From Minwuia thermotolerans (GTDB lineage Bacteria; Pseudomonadota; Alphaproteobacteria; Minwuiales; Minwuiaceae), in NCBI RefSeq assembly GCF_002924445.1, contig NZ_PIGG01000022.1:1-64000 (forward strand): 64,000 nt of DNA, given 5' to 3'. Shown here piece by piece: positions 8,166-16,317 of the stretch. Within the stretch, counting starts at the first letter, position 1. Every line of letters begins with the position of its first letter. The notes below the pieces were generated by a model. That model did no database searches and was not told the DNA's origin. It saw only the letters and a program-made list of their open reading frames with translations. Made by a program: the position numbers and the translations under genes.

Positions 8166-9546
8166 AGGCCTTTTCATCGACCGGGGACCGCTGGAGACCC
8201 GGGCCGCACTGATCGAGCAGTCCCGCATCGCCGAGATTCACATCGAAAGCTCGGAGCCCGGGCCGGGTCGGCCGGGAGAGATCCGGAAGGGCCGTGTCAC
8301 GCATGTCTCCGGCGAGCTGCAGGCGGCGACGGTCGACGCGGGCGAGGGGCTGAGCCTTTTCGTGCGCGCGGCGGATGCGCGGGTGCTGGCGGCCGACGAC
8401 GCCGGCGCCAGGAAGCTGCCCATCGCGAAACTGGTGCGGCGCGGCCAGGACCTTCTGTTGCAGACCGGCCGAGAGGGACTCGACGGCAAGCAGGGCCGGG
8501 CCAGCGCCGACATCGCCCTGCACGGCCGCTATCTCAGTATCCATCCGCTGCGCGAGGGCCTCGACTTCCCGAAGGCCGTCGCCGATCACGACCTGCGCGA
8601 GACGCTCGGTGCGGCGCTGACAGATGCCGGCGATGCGGGCCGGATACTGGTGCACCCGGCGGCGTCGCAGGTCGAAATTGACGTGGTGCTGGCCGAGCTG
8701 CGTCGCCTGCAGGGCGAATGGGCCGATATCCGGGCGTCGGCGCCGAAGGGACCGGCGCTGATGCGTCCCGCGCCCGACCTGATCGAGCAGGCCTTCGTTC
8801 GCCTTGCCGGCCCGTCGCCGGAGGCGGTCCTGACGCCGGACCGCGGCCTGCTGGCCGAGTTGCGGCAGCGCGCCAGGGCGCTTGCGCCGGACCTCGCCGA
8901 CCGGATCGAGCTCTGCGAGGCTTCGCGTTCGCTGGAACTTGACGACGAGATCGATGCCGCGCTCGCGCCGGAAGTCGCCCTGCCGGGCGGCGGACGGCTG
9001 ACCATCGAGACGACCCGGGCAATGACCACGGTCGATGTCGACGCGCCGGGCGATCCGGTGAAGGCCAACCTCGCCGCCGCCCGGGAACTGGCGCGGCAGC
9101 TTCGTCTGCGGCGCATCGGCGGCTTGGTCGCCGTGGATTTCATCTCGCTGCGCGGTGCGCCGGAACGCAGGAAGGTCGAGAAGGCGTTGCGCCTGGCATT
9201 TCAGCGCGACCCGGCGCAGGTGGAGATCGGCGGGATCGACCGGTTTTCCATTCTGACGCTGACACGCGGCCGGGATGCCGCGGCGCTTCTGACGCAACTC
9301 TGCGAAACGGCGCCGGCGCGGCAGCATCTGCGGCCCGAGGCTGCGCTGGCGCGGGTGCTGCGCCGGATCGAGGCGGAGCTGGCTGGTGTCGGTCCGGTGC
9401 CGGTGGCGTTGATGTTGTCGCGGGATCTGGAGGCCGTGGTCGAGGCGCGTCTGTCGGGTGGGCTGGACCGATATCTCGGCCGGCCGGTGCGGCTCGGCTA
9501 TGACGCGCTGACCGTTGACGAATTCCGCCTCAGCCGCGAAAGATAA
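8158..9546 (+). CDS. Ribonuclease E/G family protein, zinc-link-less
   Basis: A 462-residue endoribonuclease of the RNase E/G family, which cuts single-stranded AU-rich RNA during mRNA decay and rRNA maturation. An S1-like region (GRVTHVSGELQAA, later GRYLS) lies in the first 125 residues. The metal-binding aspartates correspond to Asp293 (TVDVD) and Asp327 (VAVDFISL). It differs from E. coli RNase E in two ways: the usual Asn after the first Asp is Asp, and the CPxC zinc-link that joins protomers is absent, only one Cys remaining in that area. The ATG at 8158 overlaps maf. Likely the short RNase G-like paralogue that alphaproteobacteria carry beside yacG. Confidence 0.88.
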   Translation: MDRGLFIDRGPLETRAALIEQSRIAEIHIESSEPGPGRPGEIRKGRVTHVSGELQAATVDAGEGLSLFVRAADARVLAADDAGARKLPIAKLVRRGQDLLLQTGREGLDGKQGRASADIALHGRYLSIHPLREGLDFPKAVADHDLRETLGAALTDAGDAGRILVHPAASQVEIDVVLAELRRLQGEWADIRASAPKGPALMRPAPDLIEQAFVRLAGPSPEAVLTPDRGLLAELRQRARALAPDLADRIELCEASRSLELDDEIDAALAPEVALPGGGRLTIETTRAMTTVDVDAPGDPVKANLAAARELARQLRLRRIGGLVAVDFISLRGAPERRKVEKALRLAFQRDPAQVEIGGIDRFSILTLTRGRDAAALLTQLCETAPARQHLRPEAALARVLRRIEAELAGVGPVPVALMLSRDLEAVVEARLSGGLDRYLGRPVRLGYDALTVDEFRLSRER

Positions 9547-9550
9547 CCTC

Positions 9551-9745
9551 ATGTCACGCATACCAACGAAAGACTGCCCGATCTGCGGCAAGCCGGCGAG
9601 CGAGGCGGCGCGGCCGTTCTGTTCCACGCGTTGCGCCAATGTCGATCTCAACCGCTGGCTGGGCGGCGATTACGTGCTGCCCGGCACTGAGCCCGCCGAT
9701 CCGGAGGAGATCGTCGAACACATCGAACAGATCACGAAGCACTAG
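9551..9745 (+). CDS. yacG: DNA gyrase inhibitor YacG (zinc-binding)
   Basis: A 64-residue protein with the YacG zinc site Cys9-x2-Cys12 and Cys24-x3-Cys28 (CPICG, FCSTRC), followed by the conserved DLNRWLGGDY segment. E. coli YacG binds GyrB and inhibits gyrase. The start at 9551 is 4 bp after the RNase E/G stop, so the gene ends the infA-maf-RNase-yacG operon. Length is typical. Confidence 0.95.
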   Translation: MSRIPTKDCPICGKPASEAARPFCSTRCANVDLNRWLGGDYVLPGTEPADPEEIVEHIEQITKH

Positions 9746-9774
9746 CCGGGTGTCAGCCGCCGGGGGAGGAAACC

Positions 9775-10548
9775 ATGGGCGAATTCACCACCACCGAACA
9801 GGACGGCCATGTCCTGACCGTCACCATCAACCGGCCCGAGCGCATGAACGCGCTGCATCCGCCGGCGAATGCCGAGATGGGCGCGATCTTCGACATGTTC
9901 GAGGCCAATGACGACCTCTGGATCGCCATCGTCACGGGCGCCGGCGAGCGCGCTTTCTCCGCCGGCAACGACCTGGTCTACCAGGCCGAGGGCAATCCGA
10001 AATGGTATGCGCCGATGGGCTTCGGCGGACTGACCAGCCGCCACGACCGCAGGAAGCCGGTGATCGCCGCGGTCAACGGCGTCGCCATGGGCGGCGGCTT
10101 CGAGATCGCGCTGGCCTGCGACATCATCGTCGCCTCCGAGAATGCCCGCTTCGCGCTGCCGGAGCCGAAGGTGGGGCTCGCCGCGTTGGCCGGCGGCGTG
10201 CACCGTCTGCCGCGGCAGATTCCGTTGAAGCAGGCCATGGGCATGATGCTGACCGGCCGCCACGTGCCGGCGGCGGAAGGCAAGGAACTGGGCTTCGTCA
10301 CCGAGGTCGTGCCGCAGGGCGAGGCGCTGGCCGGGGCGAAGCGCTGGGCGGAGATGATGCTGGAATGCTCGCCGGTGTCGCTCCGGACCACGCTGGAAGT
10401 GGTGCGCCAGGGCCTGGAGCACGCCGACGTCGCCGACGCCATGCTCGACGACTATCCGGCCGTCGAGGCGCTGCGCAATTCCGAGGACTTCATCGAAGGA
10501 CCGAAGGCCTTCGCGGAGAAGCGCAAGCCGAACTGGAAGGGCCGGTAA
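9775..10548 (+). CDS. Enoyl-CoA hydratase/isomerase family protein
   Basis: A 257-residue crotonase-fold enzyme. The oxyanion-hole segment RAFSAGNDL (59-67) and the two catalytic glutamates, Glu110 in MGGGFEIALACD and Glu130 in FALPEPKVGL, match enoyl-CoA hydratase, which hydrates trans-2-enoyl-CoA in beta-oxidation. An AGGAGG-like site precedes the ATG. The acyl-CoA dehydrogenase gene begins 2 bp after its stop, so the two act in one fatty-acyl or related acyl-CoA pathway. The exact substrate cannot be read from the sequence. Confidence 0.92.
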   Translation: MGEFTTTEQDGHVLTVTINRPERMNALHPPANAEMGAIFDMFEANDDLWIAIVTGAGERAFSAGNDLVYQAEGNPKWYAPMGFGGLTSRHDRRKPVIAAVNGVAMGGGFEIALACDIIVASENARFALPEPKVGLAALAGGVHRLPRQIPLKQAMGMMLTGRHVPAAEGKELGFVTEVVPQGEALAGAKRWAEMMLECSPVSLRTTLEVVRQGLEHADVADAMLDDYPAVEALRNSEDFIEGPKAFAEKRKPNWKGR

Positions 10549-10550
10549 GC

Positions 10551-11639
10551 GTGGACGCGGCGGCCGAGCTGGCGGACTACGCCCGCGAGGTCATCGCGCC
10601 GCAGGCCGCCGACCTGATCCGCTCCGATGACTTCCCCTGGCAGATCTGGCAGGAACTGGGCGAGGCGGGCTGGCTCGGCTTCGGCCTGGGGGACTGGGGC
10701 GGCATCGACGCCACGCCGGTGGAAATGTTCGATACCGCCGCCGCCTTCGCCGAGGCGGCGGAAGTGGTGGGTCTCTGCTCCTCCTGGATGGGCCATCACA
10801 TGATCGCCGGCCGCGTCATTGCCGAGTTCGGCAGCGAGGCGCAGAAGGAAGCGTGGCTGCCCGACCTGGCGCAGGGGCGCATCTCTCCCTGTATCGCCAT
10901 CTCCGAGCCCGGCGCGGGCGCGCATCCGAAGCATCTGAAGACCCGGGCGGAGCGGAGCGCCGAAGGCTGGCGCCTGAACGGCGAGAAGGCATGGCTGACC
11001 AACGGGCCGATCGCCGGTGTCTTTGTGGTCGTCGCGATCACCGGAGAAGCGAATGGCCGCAAGAGCTTCGGCGCGTTTCTTGTACCAGAAGATGCGGAAG
11101 GGGTCACGCGGACCGAAGGGGTGAAGATCGACTTCCTGAAGCCCTCCGGTCATTGCGGGCTGAAGCTGGATAACGTCGAACTGCCCGGCGAGGCGCTGCT
11201 GGCGGAGGCCGGCGACGCGGTGGAAACCGTACTGAAGCGTTTCCGCCGGGTCGAGGACTGCATGGGCCTCGCCATCAAGGCCGGCGGCATGGCGGTCGAG
11301 CTGCGGCGGCTGGCGCCGCTGCTGGAGAAGGAACAGGCGGCGGCGCTTGGCGGCCTGGCGGCCGACCGTGACCTCTATCACGCGGCGGCGCGTCAGCTCA
11401 TGGCAGACTGTGGCGGCGACCCGGCGTCGCCCGAGCACGAGGCGCGGCTGCTGGCGCTGCGCCGGCTCGGCCGGCGCCTCCAGAATGAGGTCAACGCCAT
11501 GAAGGATGCTGCTGCCCGGGCCGATCCATTTCTCGATCTTCTCGCGCGCGACATGAGCGAAATGGGCAAGATCGCTTTGCGCGTCGATGCCGCCAAGTTG
11601 TCGAAACGCGGAGCCGCAATGATCGGAGCCGCGGGGTGA
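10551..11639 (+). CDS. Acyl-CoA dehydrogenase-like protein, divergent C-terminus
   Basis: A 362-residue flavoprotein of the acyl-CoA dehydrogenase family, from a GTG 2 bp after the enoyl-CoA hydratase stop. The N-terminal and middle domains are clear: ISEPGAGAHPKHLKTRA is the FAD/substrate loop, and NGEKAWLTNGPIAG and GFGLGDWGG are recognisable. The C-terminal helical domain is unusual. I cannot find the GGYGY-type motif or the catalytic glutamate that normally follows it, and the protein is slightly short. The same frame is open back to 10002, but that part is antisense-like noise over the hydratase gene. The stop overlaps the GTG of the next gene by 4 bp. Confidence 0.82.
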   Translation: MDAAAELADYAREVIAPQAADLIRSDDFPWQIWQELGEAGWLGFGLGDWGGIDATPVEMFDTAAAFAEAAEVVGLCSSWMGHHMIAGRVIAEFGSEAQKEAWLPDLAQGRISPCIAISEPGAGAHPKHLKTRAERSAEGWRLNGEKAWLTNGPIAGVFVVVAITGEANGRKSFGAFLVPEDAEGVTRTEGVKIDFLKPSGHCGLKLDNVELPGEALLAEAGDAVETVLKRFRRVEDCMGLAIKAGGMAVELRRLAPLLEKEQAAALGGLAADRDLYHAAARQLMADCGGDPASPEHEARLLALRRLGRRLQNEVNAMKDAAARADPFLDLLARDMSEMGKIALRVDAAKLSKRGAAMIGAAG

Positions 11640-13051
11640 GCGCCGACGCTGGCCGGGTGGGCTGGCGCGAGGTCATCCGTCCCGAATGGATCCCGTCGCT
11701 GACGGTGATGCTGGGGGGCATCCTGCTGCACTCCATGAACGTGATGCTGGTGGCGACAGTGTTGCCAAGCATCGTTGAGGAGGTCGGTGGCGCGCCCCTG
11801 ATGAGCTGGGCCATGAGCGCCTTCCTGGCGTCCTCCATCGTTGCCGCGACATGTACCGGCGCGGTGACGGCCAGGGTGGGCGCCCGTGGCGCATTCGCCC
11901 TCGGCGCGGCGATCTTCGGTGTGGCGACGCTGGCCTGCGCGCTCGCGCCGTCGATGCCGGCCTTTGTCGCCGCCCGCGCGGTGCAGGGCCTTGGCGGCGG
12001 CGTTCTCGCCGCGGTCTCCTACGTTCTCGTCCGGCAGACGTTCCCTGAACGGCTCTGGCCGCGGGTCTTCGCCCTGCTGGCCGGCGTGTGGGGCATCTCG
12101 GTCCTGGTCGGGCCGCTCGTCGGCGGCGTTTTCGCCAGCTTGGGCGACTGGCGCGGGGCGTTCTACACCGTCGCCGGCATCGGTATTGTTCTCAGCCTCG
12201 TGGTGCTGCGGGTGTTGCCGCGGCCCCGGCGTGAAGCCTCGGAGGGGGACCGGATCCGGCTCCCGGCGGGCCGGGTGGCGCTGCTCTGCGCCGCCATTGC
12301 CGCCATCTCACTGGCCGCCGTCGCGGGTGGTTCCGGTGCGAAGGCCGGCTTCATCGTCATGGCGATCGGGATGTTCGCGGCGATGGTGGCCGTCGACCGG
12401 CGTTCGAAGCAGCCATTGCTGCCGAGCGATGCGTTCTCGCCCGTGACGATGACCGGCCTGGCGATCTGGGCGGCGCTGCTGGTTTCCGTCTCCTTCACCG
12501 CGATGCCGACCTACGTACCGCTCTTCCTGCAGCGGCTGCACGGTTTCGACCCCCTGTCGGCCGGCTATTCGGTGGCGAGTGCCTCGCTGTCATGGACGCT
12601 CACGGCGATATTCGTCTCCGGCGTCTCGGCGGAAGGCCAGCGCAGGCTGATTGTTATCGGTCCATCGTTGATGGCCGTGGGCCTGACGGGCGTCGCGGTT
12701 TTCGCGCCGTCCGGTCCGCCGCCCGGGATCATTGCCTCGATGATGGTTGTCGGCTGCGGCATGGGCTCCTGCTGGGCCTTTCTCGCCGGGCGGATGATGA
12801 GCGGCGCCCGCGAGGGAGAGGCGGACATCGCTGCCGGCGCCATCGCCACGGTGCAACAATCCGGATTCGCCACCGGTGCGGCCCTCGCCGGGCTGGCCGC
12901 CAATGTTGCGGGAATGGCGGGTGGCGACAGCGCCGAAGCCGTGGCGGCCGCCGCGCTCCTGACGCCGGCCGCGCTGGCCTGCATCGCGGCGCTGGGCGCG
13001 CTCGCCGCCTTCCGCCTGTCTCTGCTGCCTGACCGGCCCGCCACGGAATGA
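11636..13051 (+). CDS. MFS transporter, DHA2 (EmrB/QacA)-like
   Basis: A 471-residue polytopic inner-membrane protein with the size of a 14-helix DHA2 drug:H+ antiporter. Hydrophobic segments fill the protein. The motif A-like loop VTARVGARGAF follows helix 2, and a motif C-like GVWGISVLVGPLVGG lies in helix 5, typical of exporters. The GTG start overlaps the stop of the acyl-CoA dehydrogenase gene, so it may export an acid or acyl product of that pair, although such exporters often have unrelated substrates. Confidence 0.85.
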   Translation: MSADAGRVGWREVIRPEWIPSLTVMLGGILLHSMNVMLVATVLPSIVEEVGGAPLMSWAMSAFLASSIVAATCTGAVTARVGARGAFALGAAIFGVATLACALAPSMPAFVAARAVQGLGGGVLAAVSYVLVRQTFPERLWPRVFALLAGVWGISVLVGPLVGGVFASLGDWRGAFYTVAGIGIVLSLVVLRVLPRPRREASEGDRIRLPAGRVALLCAAIAAISLAAVAGGSGAKAGFIVMAIGMFAAMVAVDRRSKQPLLPSDAFSPVTMTGLAIWAALLVSVSFTAMPTYVPLFLQRLHGFDPLSAGYSVASASLSWTLTAIFVSGVSAEGQRRLIVIGPSLMAVGLTGVAVFAPSGPPPGIIASMMVVGCGMGSCWAFLAGRMMSGAREGEADIAAGAIATVQQSGFATGAALAGLAANVAGMAGGDSAEAVAAAALLTPAALACIAALGALAAFRLSLLPDRPATE

Positions 13052-13135
13052 CGCAGCCATGCGCGAAGGCGGCTTTCGCCGTCCGCCCGGGCGGGCTATG
13101 ACGGGCCCCGCAGATGACACGATGGCGGAAGGGGA

Positions 13136-14086
13136 GTGTTCGTGAGCGCAGAGTGGCAGGAAAAGCTGTCGGACCCGTCGAAGATCGACAAGGCATTCGA
13201 CCGGCTGGGATACATCTCCAACGACCGGATCGCGACCGCCGTGTTCCTGGCGCAGCAGCTCACCAAGCCGATCCTGGTGGAGGGTCCTCCCGGCGTCGGC
13301 AAGACCGAGCTGGCGATCGCGACCTCCGAAATGCTCGACATCCCGCTGATCCGCCTGCAGTGCTATGAGGGGCTGGACGAGGCCAAGGCGCTCTATGAGT
13401 GGAAGTACGGCAAGCAGCTTCTCTACACCCAGGTGCTGAAGGAGAAGCTGGGCGACGTCATGCAGGGCGCGAAATCGCTGCCCGAGGCGATGGGCCAGCT
13501 TCACAGCTTCTCCGATGTCTTCTTCAGCCACGACTTCCTGGAGCCCAGGCCGCTGCTGAAGGCGCTGGAGGCGGAGAACGGCGCCGTCCTGCTGATCGAC
13601 GAGATCGACAAGTCGGATTACGAGTTCGAGGCCTATCTGCTTGAGATACTGTCCGCCTATCAGATCAGCGTGCCCGAGATCGGCGTGATCAAGGCGAAGA
13701 TCCCGCCGATCGTCTTCCTGACGTCCAACAACACCCGGGAGATGGGCGACGCGCTGAAGCGCCGCTGCCTGCACCTCTACATCCCGTTCCCCGACGAGAA
13801 GATGGAGCGCCGCATCGTCGCCGCCCGCGTGCCGGCCGCCGCCGAATCGCTCCGCAAGCAGCTCGTGGCCTTCGTGCATGCCCTGCGGGCCGAGGAACTG
13901 AAGAAGGTGCCGGCGATCAGCGAGACCATCGACTGGGCGCGGACGCTGCTTCTGCTCAACGTCAGCGAACTCGACGTCGAGACCGTGCGTCGGACGATCA
14001 ACGTGCTGCTGAAGTTCCAGGAGGACGTCGAAGCCGTCGACCGCCAGCTCTACAAGTTCGTCAAGCAGGCCAAGGAAGCGGTTTAG
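13136..14086 (+). CDS. MoxR-family AAA+ ATPase
   Basis: A 316-residue MoxR-type AAA+ ATPase, a chaperone-like family that usually works with a von Willebrand A-domain partner to assemble metalloenzymes or membrane complexes. Walker A is EGPPGVGKTE (49-58), Walker B LLIDEID (152-158) and sensor-1 TSNNTRE follows. The start is a GTG at 13136; a GTG at 13142 is an alternative. The usual VWA/CoxE-type gene does not follow: the next gene is convergent. The TAG stop lies within the left end of an inverted-repeat element (14084-14316). Confidence 0.88.
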   Translation: MFVSAEWQEKLSDPSKIDKAFDRLGYISNDRIATAVFLAQQLTKPILVEGPPGVGKTELAIATSEMLDIPLIRLQCYEGLDEAKALYEWKYGKQLLYTQVLKEKLGDVMQGAKSLPEAMGQLHSFSDVFFSHDFLEPRPLLKALEAENGAVLLIDEIDKSDYEFEAYLLEILSAYQISVPEIGVIKAKIPPIVFLTSNNTREMGDALKRRCLHLYIPFPDEKMERRIVAARVPAAAESLRKQLVAFVHALRAEELKKVPAISETIDWARTLLLLNVSELDVETVRRTINVLLKFQEDVEAVDRQLYKFVKQAKEAV

Positions 14087-14316
14087 AGCGTTACGCTAGT
14101 TGATATAATTACTGGGCGTCCTGGGGCTTGACCCCAGGACCCAGTTCTTTGGTTCACTGGGCCCTTGGATCGAGTCCAAGGGCGACAGGTTTGAGTGGCT
14201 CTATCAAACATTGGAGCTACAGGCGCACAGGACCTCGGATCAAAGCTTGCCCCGGACAGGATCCGCGGCCCGAGGGCGACAATGTCGAGCGGTTCAATCA
14301 ACACTGGAACGCTCTA
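14084..14316. repeat. Inverted-repeat intergenic element with hairpins
   Basis: A 233-bp element between convergent genes. Its ends are imperfect inverted repeats: TAGAGCGTT followed by a GTTGAT-containing arm on the left, and ATCAACACTGGAACGCTCTA on the right. Inside are two hairpins: 14112-14144 (CTGGG..TCCTGGGG / CCCCAGGACCCAG, loop CTTGA) and 14162-14182 (CCCTTGGA / TCCAAGGG, loop TCGAG). The first three bases at each end form the TAG stop codons of the MoxR and EVE genes. It resembles a MITE or REP-like mosaic element. No coding frame in it is convincing. Confidence 0.7.
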
Positions 14317-14733
14317 AGGCTCCACCCCGCCCATTTCGCAGATGATCTTCCAGGCGTCCTCGGGGATCGGCATGACCGACAGGCGCGACTGCTTGATCAG
14401 CGGCAGGTCGGCGAGACGTTCGTCGTTCTTGATGTCGGCCAGGGTCACCGGCGTCTCGAAGGGCTTCACCGCTTTCACGTCGACCATGCCGAAGCGGCCC
14501 TTGGGGTCGGTATGGTCCGGGTAGTATTCCCGGATCACCTCGACGATGCCGACGATCCGCTTCTCGTTGACCGAGTGATAGAAGAAGCCCCGGTCGCCGA
14601 CCTTCATCGCCTTCATGTTGTTGGAGGCCTGGTAGTTCCGCACGCCGTCCCAGTGCTCGCCCCTGTCGCCGCGCGCGACCTGGTCGTCCCAGCCCCAGGT
14701 CCCGGGTTCCGACTTGAACAGCCAGTAGTTCAT
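14314..14733 (-). CDS. EVE domain-containing protein
   Basis: A 139-residue single EVE (PUA-like) domain protein. The signature is MNYWLFKSEP at the start, then WDGVRNYQASNN and the aromatic-rich GFFYHS. EVE/YTH-like domains bind modified bases in DNA or RNA; stand-alone bacterial EVE proteins have been proposed to act in RNA modification or stress and sometimes in modified-DNA restriction. The ATG overlaps the stop of the upstream 3-hydroxyisobutyrate dehydrogenase gene, so the two are co-transcribed. Its TAG stop is supplied by the right end of the inverted-repeat element. Confidence 0.9.
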   Translation of the reverse strand: MNYWLFKSEPGTWGWDDQVARGDRGEHWDGVRNYQASNNMKAMKVGDRGFFYHSVNEKRIVGIVEVIREYYPDHTDPKGRFGMVDVKAVKPFETPVTLADIKNDERLADLPLIKQSRLSVMPIPEDAWKIICEMGGVEP

Positions 14734-15632
14734 CAGCCGCCGCTCTTTTCCTGGATCATCCTGATGATGCCGGAGAAATCCTTGCCGCCCTGGTTCATGG
14801 CCTCGGCGAAGCGTTCGTAGAGCTCCATCGCCTCGTGGCCCATGTGGGTGTCGACGCCGGACTGCTCGGCCGCCTGCTGGGAGAGACGCAGATCCTTGAG
14901 CATGTTCTCCGCCGAAAAGCCGGGCTGGTAGTCCCGGTTGGCGGGGCTGGTGGGCACAGGACCGGGGACCGGGCAGTAGACGTTGATCGACCAGCAGTAG
15001 CCCGACGAGGTCGAGACGATGTCGAAGAAGGTCTGGGCGTCGAGACCCAGCTTCTCGGCCAGGGTGAAGGCCTCGCCCGCGGCCAGCATGGAGATGCCCA
15101 GCACCATGTTGTTGCAGATCTTGGCGACCTGGCCGTTGCCGGCGCCCCCGGCGTGAACGATCTTGCCGCCCATCACGTCGAGGATCGGTTTCGCCTTCTC
15201 GAAGGCCGCCTCCGGGCCGCCGCACATGAAGGTGAGCGTCCCGCCCTCGGCGCCGCCGACGCCGCCGGAGACCGGTGCGTCGATCATCATCATGCCGGCG
15301 TCATGGGCGACCTTCGCCACGTCGCGCGCGGTGGCGACGTCGATGGTCGACGAATCGATGAACAGCGTGCCTTCCTCGGCGGCCTGGATCAGGCCGTCCT
15401 CGCCCAGATAGACCGCCCGGACATGGTCGCCCTTGGGCAGCATGGTGATGACGATTTCCTTCCGGTCGACGGCGTCCGTCGCCGAGCTGGCGGCCTTGCC
15501 GCCGGCGCCCACCACCTTGTCCACGGCGGCGCTGGAGAGGTCGTAGCAGGTCACCTCATGGCCAGCCTTGATGAGGTTGATGGCCATCGGGCCGCCCATG
15601 TTGCCGACGCCGACAAATCCGATCTTCGCCAT
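14733..15632 (-). CDS. mmsB: 3-Hydroxyisobutyrate dehydrogenase
   Basis: A 299-residue NAD-dependent beta-hydroxyacid dehydrogenase of valine catabolism, converting 3-hydroxyisobutyrate to methylmalonate semialdehyde. The Rossmann motif GVGNMG is at 8-13, the substrate motif DAPVSGG at 118-124, and the catalytic Lys171 and Asn175 lie in GQVAKICNNM. The C-terminal helical domain is complete. The last bases overlap the start of the EVE gene. Other beta-hydroxyacid dehydrogenases (such as tartronate semialdehyde reductase) are close relatives, but the GYCWSIN region favours HIBADH. Confidence 0.92.
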   Translation of the reverse strand: MAKIGFVGVGNMGGPMAINLIKAGHEVTCYDLSSAAVDKVVGAGGKAASSATDAVDRKEIVITMLPKGDHVRAVYLGEDGLIQAAEEGTLFIDSSTIDVATARDVAKVAHDAGMMMIDAPVSGGVGGAEGGTLTFMCGGPEAAFEKAKPILDVMGGKIVHAGGAGNGQVAKICNNMVLGISMLAAGEAFTLAEKLGLDAQTFFDIVSTSSGYCWSINVYCPVPGPVPTSPANRDYQPGFSAENMLKDLRLSQQAAEQSGVDTHMGHEAMELYERFAEAMNQGGKDFSGIIRMIQEKSGG

Positions 15633-15671
15633 GATCGCTTCCTCCCCTGAAACGCCTGATGCTTGCGGGGC

Positions 15672-16292
15672 TCAATAAAGCCGATCGCGGTAGGCCTGCT
15701 CAAGCAGCTTCTCGGATTCCGCCTCGTCGATCTCCATGCCCACCTGATCGGCGATCATGCGTGACAGGGAGGGGATGGCGCCCTTCTCCGGGCGGTAGTC
15801 GTCGTCCCACAGCTTCGAGCGGATGATGCACTTGGCGCAGTGCAGGAAAGTCTGCTCGACGCGGATGACGATGGCCGTGATCGGGTTCTTGCCGTTCACC
15901 GCCATGGCCGCCAGGAGCTCCGGATCGGTGGAGATCTCAGCCTTGCCGTTGACGCGGAGCGTCTCGCGGACGCCGGGGATCAGGAAGATCGCCGCGACGT
16001 TCGGGTTCTCGAGGATGTTCTGCAGGGTGTCGATGCGGTTGTTCCCCGGCCGGTCGGGGATGGCGATGGTGCTGTCGTCGATGACATGGACGAACCCCGG
16101 CGCGTCGCCCTTCGGGCTGACGTCGGCGGTGCCGTCGCCGGCGGCGCTGGACAGCACCAGAAAGGGCGAATGCGCGATGAAGTTGCGCGCGTGCTTTTCC
16201 AGCTTCGGGATCGCCTTCTGCGCGGCGCGCGGGCTGACCTTGCCGTAGACGATGCGGAGCTCCTCGGCGGAGGTGATGATGTGCTGGGTCAT
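15672..16292 (-). CDS. Pyridoxamine 5'-phosphate oxidase-like FMN flavoprotein
   Basis: A 206-residue split-barrel flavoprotein of the PPOX-like group (MSMEG_1061 type). Visible features are SSAAGDGTADVSPKGDAPGFV, where FMN-contacting residues lie, IPDRPGNNR, and FLIPGVRETLRVNGKAEI in the second half. Such enzymes bind FMN or F420 and reduce small organic substrates; the real substrate is unknown. The gene has its own start 39 bp upstream of mmsB and follows the MFS gene in the same direction. Confidence 0.88.
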   Translation of the reverse strand: MTQHIITSAEELRIVYGKVSPRAAQKAIPKLEKHARNFIAHSPFLVLSSAAGDGTADVSPKGDAPGFVHVIDDSTIAIPDRPGNNRIDTLQNILENPNVAAIFLIPGVRETLRVNGKAEISTDPELLAAMAVNGKNPITAIVIRVEQTFLHCAKCIIRSKLWDDDYRPEKGAIPSLSRMIADQVGMEIDEAESEKLLEQAYRDRLY

Positions 16293-16317
16293 GACGGGCG
16301 CTCCGTAATACAGGTGT

